From contig JAEWGS010000046.1 in the NCBI GenBank assembly GCA_023388205.1, positions 1-8,274 of the forward strand: a stretch of 8,274 bases of DNA, in the 5' to 3' direction. The notes below the pieces were generated by a model. That model did not search any database and was not told where the DNA came from. It saw only the letters and a program-made list of their open reading frames with translations. Positions 6,529 to 8,274 of the stretch are shown piece after piece; position 1 is the first letter of the stretch, and every line of letters begins with the position of its first letter. Source of the stretch: Bacillota bacterium. Its GTDB lineage: Bacteria; Bacillota; Clostridia; Saccharofermentanales; Fastidiosipilaceae. The position numbers and the translations under genes are program-made.

Positions 6529-8264
6529 AAGCTGGTCAGTCCTTCCAAGGGAGAAATCAAGTTGGGGGCAAGATAGCCTTTGACTCGATCCGACACATAA
6601 AGCGCACGCGTATAAGCCGCAACCGGCATATCCAGTTGATTTTTCAATACGCTTTGCCAGGTTTCCAAATAGTGTTCATCTTCAAGTGGCCTGAGCCTTT
6701 CTAGAGGCATCCGATAATGCACCAAAGTGTAAGCATCGTTTCCCGCCAAATGTAAATCAGCAAAGGCGTCTTGACGTTCTAAGTCCAGCAGCGAAGTCGA
6801 TAAAATCGGGCGCGCATCGCTCGTCAAGGATTGAGCTTCACGCCAAAACTCAGGGGCTAAATCCTTTTGGTAGAGAATTGCGGGATCAGTGGATCTTTGA
6901 AAACGACAAGGCGCAATCCATAGATCGACGTTGACATCCTGCAAGCGCCTCATAAAGGCCTCATCGCTCAGAGCTTCGACGCTTAAGTTTAAGCCCGATT
7001 TATCAAATTCTTGCACCAAAACTTCAGCTAGGACACTTGCGAAGCTGAGATTCTGCGGGTAAATCAAACGCCAGTTTGTCTTGATTAAGGCGGGTGAAGG
7101 TTCCCCGGGTTTTCGACGTTGCGCCTCGTGAACCGCATCAGGAATTTGCCCAATCGGAAGCACGGAAGAAATCATCGGATAGCCCTGAGGCAAAAGAGAT
7201 GGATCAATCCGTCTAAACAACTGTGGATCACTGTAAATATCGGAAAGTTTCTCATGGAGAAGCTTGAGGTCAGAAGCACGCTCATCGTTCACATACTTTG
7301 CACCTAAAGTGAGACCGACATCTGTGCGATAGACGAAATGGCGATAGCGTTCCCCGTCAACTTGCCCCGTGTATGTAAAGAGAAGATCCAGTTCGCCAGC
7401 TTCAAAAGCCAACTTCATTTGTTCCTCATTTTTATACGAAATAAAGTCGAACTCACGCAACTGGCCATTTTCCAAAGGATCTTGACGGCTCAAGGCATGC
7501 ATGGCTCTTTCTTGAGTTGGTGCACTTTGAATAAACGTATCTACGGAAGGCGTAAAAGAAGCGATCCCACGCTCCCCCAGCTCACGATGATTCAAAATGG
7601 GAAAAGTTAAGTCTTCCGCGATATTAAAGTCGCGCTGCTCAAGTTCAATCCTTAATGTATGATCGTCGACAATTTTCACCTGACGAATTCTCGGAAGCAG
7701 AGCAACATAGTAGCTTTGAGCTCTTGAAAGCTTCTGCGATTTCGATTTGAGGTCAAGTAAATAGTCGATACTTGCCTTGACATCATCGACCGTAATCAGC
7801 TGAGCATTTGAATAAGAAAAATCCGTTCGGATGCTCAACTCAATCAGATAGCCATCCTCAGATATGCGGGACTCCGTCGCGAGATCCTCAACAAGTTTAC
7901 CGTCCTGAAAACGATACAAACTGTGCCAAAGAAGCTTCTGATAAGCCAGATCATATTCATCGCGCACCTCTAAAGGGTGAAATTGTCCACCGTCCAAAAT
8001 CGGGACACGAAGAACACCTGAGTTTACATCTGTTCGGGTCGGTGTTGTACTCGATTGAGCCTGCTCTTGCGTACGATTGAACGCCGCATTTTTTTCTTTT
8101 TGTGTGAGCGTAGACAAGATATCTTCCATGCGGTTTTGCTCACCTTCGGAACGGGTCAATCCCAGCCCATAAGGATAGAGCGAATGGCTCCCGACCTTTG
8201 TTTTGGGCGAGTCAAAACGACGACAAGAGGACAACAAAAGCAAGAGCCCCATCAAAAGACACAT
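6510..8264 (-). CDS. Family-5 extracellular substrate-binding lipoprotein (peptide/nickel type), start probably beyond window
   Basis: At least 584 residues. The N-terminus as read is MCLLMGLLLLLSSCRR, a hydrophobic core ending in a lipobox-like LSSC, so C14 is the probable lipidated residue. The frame stays open to the right edge (codons for Y, K, V precede this ATG), and a signal peptide normally starts with basic residues, so the true start is probably outside the window. A Q/T-rich linker at about 50-82 leads to an SBP_bac_5-like domain: GVLRVPILDGGQFHPLEVRDEYDL-type opening (from 83), LLWHSLYRFQDGKLVEDLA (111-129), and a DGYLIELSIRTDFSYSNAQLITVDDVKASIDYLL-type segment (137-170) characteristic of the family. 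Such proteins bind peptides or other solutes for ABC importers. No permease or ATPase gene is in view, so the ligand is unknown. It overlaps lspA. Confidence 0.82.
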   Translation of the reverse strand: MCLLMGLLLLLSSCRRFDSPKTKVGSHSLYPYGLGLTRSEGEQNRMEDILSTLTQKEKNAAFNRTQEQAQSSTTPTRTDVNSGVLRVPILDGGQFHPLEVRDEYDLAYQKLLWHSLYRFQDGKLVEDLATESRISEDGYLIELSIRTDFSYSNAQLITVDDVKASIDYLLDLKSKSQKLSRAQSYYVALLPRIRQVKIVDDHTLRIELEQRDFNIAEDLTFPILNHRELGERGIASFTPSVDTFIQSAPTQERAMHALSRQDPLENGQLREFDFISYKNEEQMKLAFEAGELDLLFTYTGQVDGERYRHFVYRTDVGLTLGAKYVNDERASDLKLLHEKLSDIYSDPQLFRRIDPSLLPQGYPMISSVLPIGQIPDAVHEAQRRKPGEPSPALIKTNWRLIYPQNLSFASVLAEVLVQEFDKSGLNLSVEALSDEAFMRRLQDVNVDLWIAPCRFQRSTDPAILYQKDLAPEFWREAQSLTSDARPILSTSLLDLERQDAFADLHLAGNDAYTLVHYRMPLERLRPLEDEHYLETWQSVLKNQLDMPVAAYTRALYVSDRVKGYLAPNLISPLEGLTSLWIQND

Positions 8265-8274
8265 GACTTTGTAG

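Overview
The window looks like chromosomal core DNA from a Bacillota (Firmicutes), probably a clostridial-type lineage. The evidence is the pair phoH then pgpH (7TM-HD phosphohydrolase), two DUF881 proteins like B. subtilis YlxW/YlxX, purine-rich Shine-Dalgarno sites, and base composition that looks balanced by eye. Genus cannot be assigned by reading alone.

All seven genes are on the minus strand, so transcription runs from high to low coordinates. In that order: a family-5 substrate-binding lipoprotein (5' end probably beyond the right edge); lspA, lipoprotein signal peptidase, overlapping it by 19 nt; an RluD-type pseudouridine synthase joined to lspA by an ATGA overlap but carrying an apparent 1-nt frameshift near its 3' end; two consecutive DUF881 membrane-anchored coiled-coil proteins; a 179-nt gap with inverted repeats; phoH; and pgpH, which overlaps phoH by about 44 nt and runs off the left edge. 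The longest gap without a gene is that 179-nt stretch. I found no tRNA, rRNA, CRISPR array, insertion sequence or convincing terminator.

Functionally, lspA matures lipoproteins, and the gene overlapping it encodes a candidate substrate. rluD and phoH relate to ribosome/RNA metabolism, pgpH to cyclic di-AMP breakdown at the membrane, and the DUF881 pair to the cell envelope or division, by analogy with YlxW/YlxX. The layout joins two commonly seen modules (lspA-rluD and phoH-pgpH) with the DUF881 pair between them.

I see no previously undescribed system. The observations most worth checking are the rluD frameshift, the position of the DUF881 pair, the dyads upstream of phoH, and an in-frame 18-bp tandem repeat in pgpH.
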